Shown here: in pieces, positions 62,450 through 64,000 of the stretch | How the letters are laid out: each line of letters begins with the position of its first letter | Position numbering within the stretch: the stretch's first letter is position 1 | Assembly (NCBI GenBank): GCA_001596135.1 | Contig: CP014773.1 | Location: forward strand, 620,001-684,000 | DNA from: Mucilaginibacter sp. PAMC 26640 | GTDB taxonomy: Bacteria; Bacteroidota; Bacteroidia; Sphingobacteriales; Sphingobacteriaceae | DNA length: 64,000 nt | Direction of reading: 5' to 3' | Made by a program: the position numbers and the translations under genes | Notes under the pieces: generated by a model | Told to the model about the DNA's origin: nothing | What the model saw: the letters and a program-made list of their open reading frames with translations, nothing else | Database searches by the model: none

Positions 62450-63895
62450 TTATGGTTTAACCTGTGCAGTTGTTACCGGAACTACCCATTTTTGTAGTAC
62501 CGGGCAAACCTGGTATTCAGCATCAATTTTAATAAAGGTCTCTCTACGGCGTTTGTCAAACCACTGGCTTACGGTGCGGTTAAGCTTGTCATCATTAGCC
62601 ATTTCTTTCAACTTTGCAAAATCCTGCTCCATATTAGCTTTATGGGCATCGGTTACAGATTTAAGGTATAATATCTTATATGATTTTTTACCTGATTGTG
62701 CATCGGTGAATAGTGTCGGCTTAGAAAAACTACCAACTTTTAGGGTGTCTACAACCAGCGCTATTTGCGGGTCGAGCTTATCAGTTGGGATATAGGTAGA
62801 CCTTGTCTGTACGTTTTCCGCATTCAACATCATTCCGCCGTTGTACTTGGTTTCTTTGTCGTCTGAGAACAACGACGCTGCACTTGAAAAATCAATCAGC
62901 TTGTTAGTTTTCATTACAGTATACAAACTATCAGCACTAACCTTGGCCCTGTCTAAACTTTCCTGGGTTGTTACCGGCACAATCAAAATATGGCGGGTAT
63001 GCACCTGCTCTCCGCGGCGTTCTATCACCTGCAAGAAGTGAAAGCCAAAATCACTTTCAAATACCGGCGATATATCACCGGCTTTTAATTTAAAGGCCTG
63101 CGCAGAAAACTCCTTTACAAAGCCCTGCCTGTCGTTAAAACCAAGGTCACCACCATCTGGTGCCGAACCGGGATCCTGTGAATATAAACGTGCTAATGCA
63201 CCAAAATCTTCTCCTTTTTTTACGCGTGCACGCAGTTCCTCAGATTTGTCTTTATAGTATTGTTTTTCGTCCTTTGTAAGTTTAGGGTTAAAAACGATCT
63301 CACCCACCTCTACTTCTTTATTAAATGTAGGTAGACTATCCTTAGGCATCTGGTCAAAATATTTCTTAACGTCCTGAGGGCTGGTATTTACCTTTTCGGT
63401 TATTTTAGATCTCATACGTTGCGCGATCATCGATTCCTTAATGTCCGGGCGGATCTCATCTTTATACTGTATAACCGATCGGCCAAGAAACTGTTCCAGT
63501 TTTTCCTGCCCGCCTGCGCGTGCAATAAAACTGCGCATCCGGCGCTCTACATCGGCATCCACATCTTCATCCTTCACCTGTACGCTATCAATCACAGCTT
63601 GCTGCGCAAGTAATTTTTGGGTAAGCTGATTTTGCAGCAAAACACATTTAAAGTCGGCATTAGGCTGCTGGCCACTAACCAGGTACTGCGCATATTGCAG
63701 TTCGATGTCAGATTGCAGGATAACGCTGGCACCTACAACGGCAGCAATTTTATCAATCGTGCGTACGGGCCCTGTTGGGCGATGGGCGGCAATTGTAGTA
63801 TCTGCGTTTGGCTTTTTTGCGGTAGTATCTGTTTGTGCCTGGGCAATAGAAAGGACCAAAAAAATATTTACTAAGAATATCCCTAATTTTCTCAT
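62450..63895 (-). CDS. Peptidylprolyl isomerase, SurA-like
   Basis: A 481-residue periplasmic folding factor with signal peptide (MRKLGIFLVNIFLVLSIAQAQ), an N-terminal chaperone region and two parvulin (PpiC) domains at about 170-280 and 280-390 (GDLGFNDRQGFVKEF in the first; HTRHILIVPV begins the second). It likely assists outer-membrane protein folding. Upstream of moxR in one operon; the promoter lies beyond 63896. Confidence 0.93.
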   Translation of the reverse strand: MRKLGIFLVNIFLVLSIAQAQTDTTAKKPNADTTIAAHRPTGPVRTIDKIAAVVGASVILQSDIELQYAQYLVSGQQPNADFKCVLLQNQLTQKLLAQQAVIDSVQVKDEDVDADVERRMRSFIARAGGQEKLEQFLGRSVIQYKDEIRPDIKESMIAQRMRSKITEKVNTSPQDVKKYFDQMPKDSLPTFNKEVEVGEIVFNPKLTKDEKQYYKDKSEELRARVKKGEDFGALARLYSQDPGSAPDGGDLGFNDRQGFVKEFSAQAFKLKAGDISPVFESDFGFHFLQVIERRGEQVHTRHILIVPVTTQESLDRAKVSADSLYTVMKTNKLIDFSSAASLFSDDKETKYNGGMMLNAENVQTRSTYIPTDKLDPQIALVVDTLKVGSFSKPTLFTDAQSGKKSYKILYLKSVTDAHKANMEQDFAKLKEMANDDKLNRTVSQWFDKRRRETFIKIDAEYQVCPVLQKWVVPVTTAQVKP

Positions 63896-64000
63896 GAATT
63901 TGTTTAAACTAATAATGCGGTTGCTTATGCCGCGAAATGCAAATTTCGGTAAAATTTATTAATAATAATGTATAATTAAGCCGTTGGGCGAATATCCCTA

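Noticed and set aside
1..64000. tRNA, rRNA or riboswitch genes
   Set aside because: No gap shows a cloverleaf, T-loop GGTTCGAATCC-type sequence or a known riboswitch core that I could support.

Overview
The window reads as a chromosomal stretch of a Bacteroidota bacterium, most likely a Sphingobacteriaceae member close to Mucilaginibacter or Pedobacter (genus is inference). Reasons: several genes are preceded by the Bacteroidota -7 promoter box TAnnTTTG, often only 3-5 bases before the start codon; gene orders typical of the phylum are present (IPExxxVDY-pyk next to acpP-fabF-rnc, yicC-gmk-nadD, ileS-dksA-like-lspA, mutL-rhomboid-rhomboid-EEP, surA-moxR); there are many short lipoproteins with a Cys in the first 15-25 residues; and dispersed hairpin repeats lie between genes. 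No rRNA, tRNA, CRISPR array, intact insertion sequence or prophage was found.

Layout. 1-8.2 kb: the 3' end of an AI-2E transporter gene, a leftward block (PAS histidine kinase, diacylglycerol kinase, recO), an SDR gene flanked on the other strand by two small paralogous membrane proteins, and a secreted M28 peptidase. 8.4-14 kb: the ileS, dksA-like, lspA operon, a lipoprotein gene and a thioredoxin-like gene. 14-21.8 kb: pyk with its usual small neighbour, acpP-fabF-rnc, and yicC-gmk-nadD. 21.8-22.4 kb: an AT-rich stretch with the remains of a ParE/RelE-type toxin-antitoxin pair. 22.4-38.4 kb: accessory genes (tectonin-repeat lipoprotein, MiaE, kelch protein, response regulator, PepSY-like lipoprotein, FAD monooxygenase, RsmI paralogue, aminotransferase, desaturase, DUF2383 protein, Ku, APC permease, M61 peptidase). 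38.7-45.6 kb: a complete tripartite RND efflux operon followed by a response regulator that overlaps a BadF/GlcNAc-kinase-like gene. 45.8-53.3 kb: lnt, rsmI, serS, a GH3_C/beta-lactamase fusion and an amidohydrolase. 53.4-61.4 kb: mutL, two rhomboids, an EEP protein, an epimerase, cysS and an NTF2-like protein. 61.5-63.9 kb: moxR and a SurA-like isomerase.

Most of the window is housekeeping: translation (ileS, serS, cysS), fatty acid and RNA processing, envelope lipoprotein maturation (lspA and lnt, which serve the many lipoproteins) and outer-membrane protein folding (surA). No new multi-gene system stands out. The best leads are small: a decayed toxin-antitoxin locus; several families of intergenic hairpin repeats, one supplying the last codons of gmk and one present twice between convergent genes; near-leaderless promoters; an SDR with the catalytic Tyr and Lys replaced; a GH3/beta-lactamase fusion that lacks the GH3 catalytic half; and a response regulator translationally coupled to a sugar-kinase-like gene behind an efflux operon.
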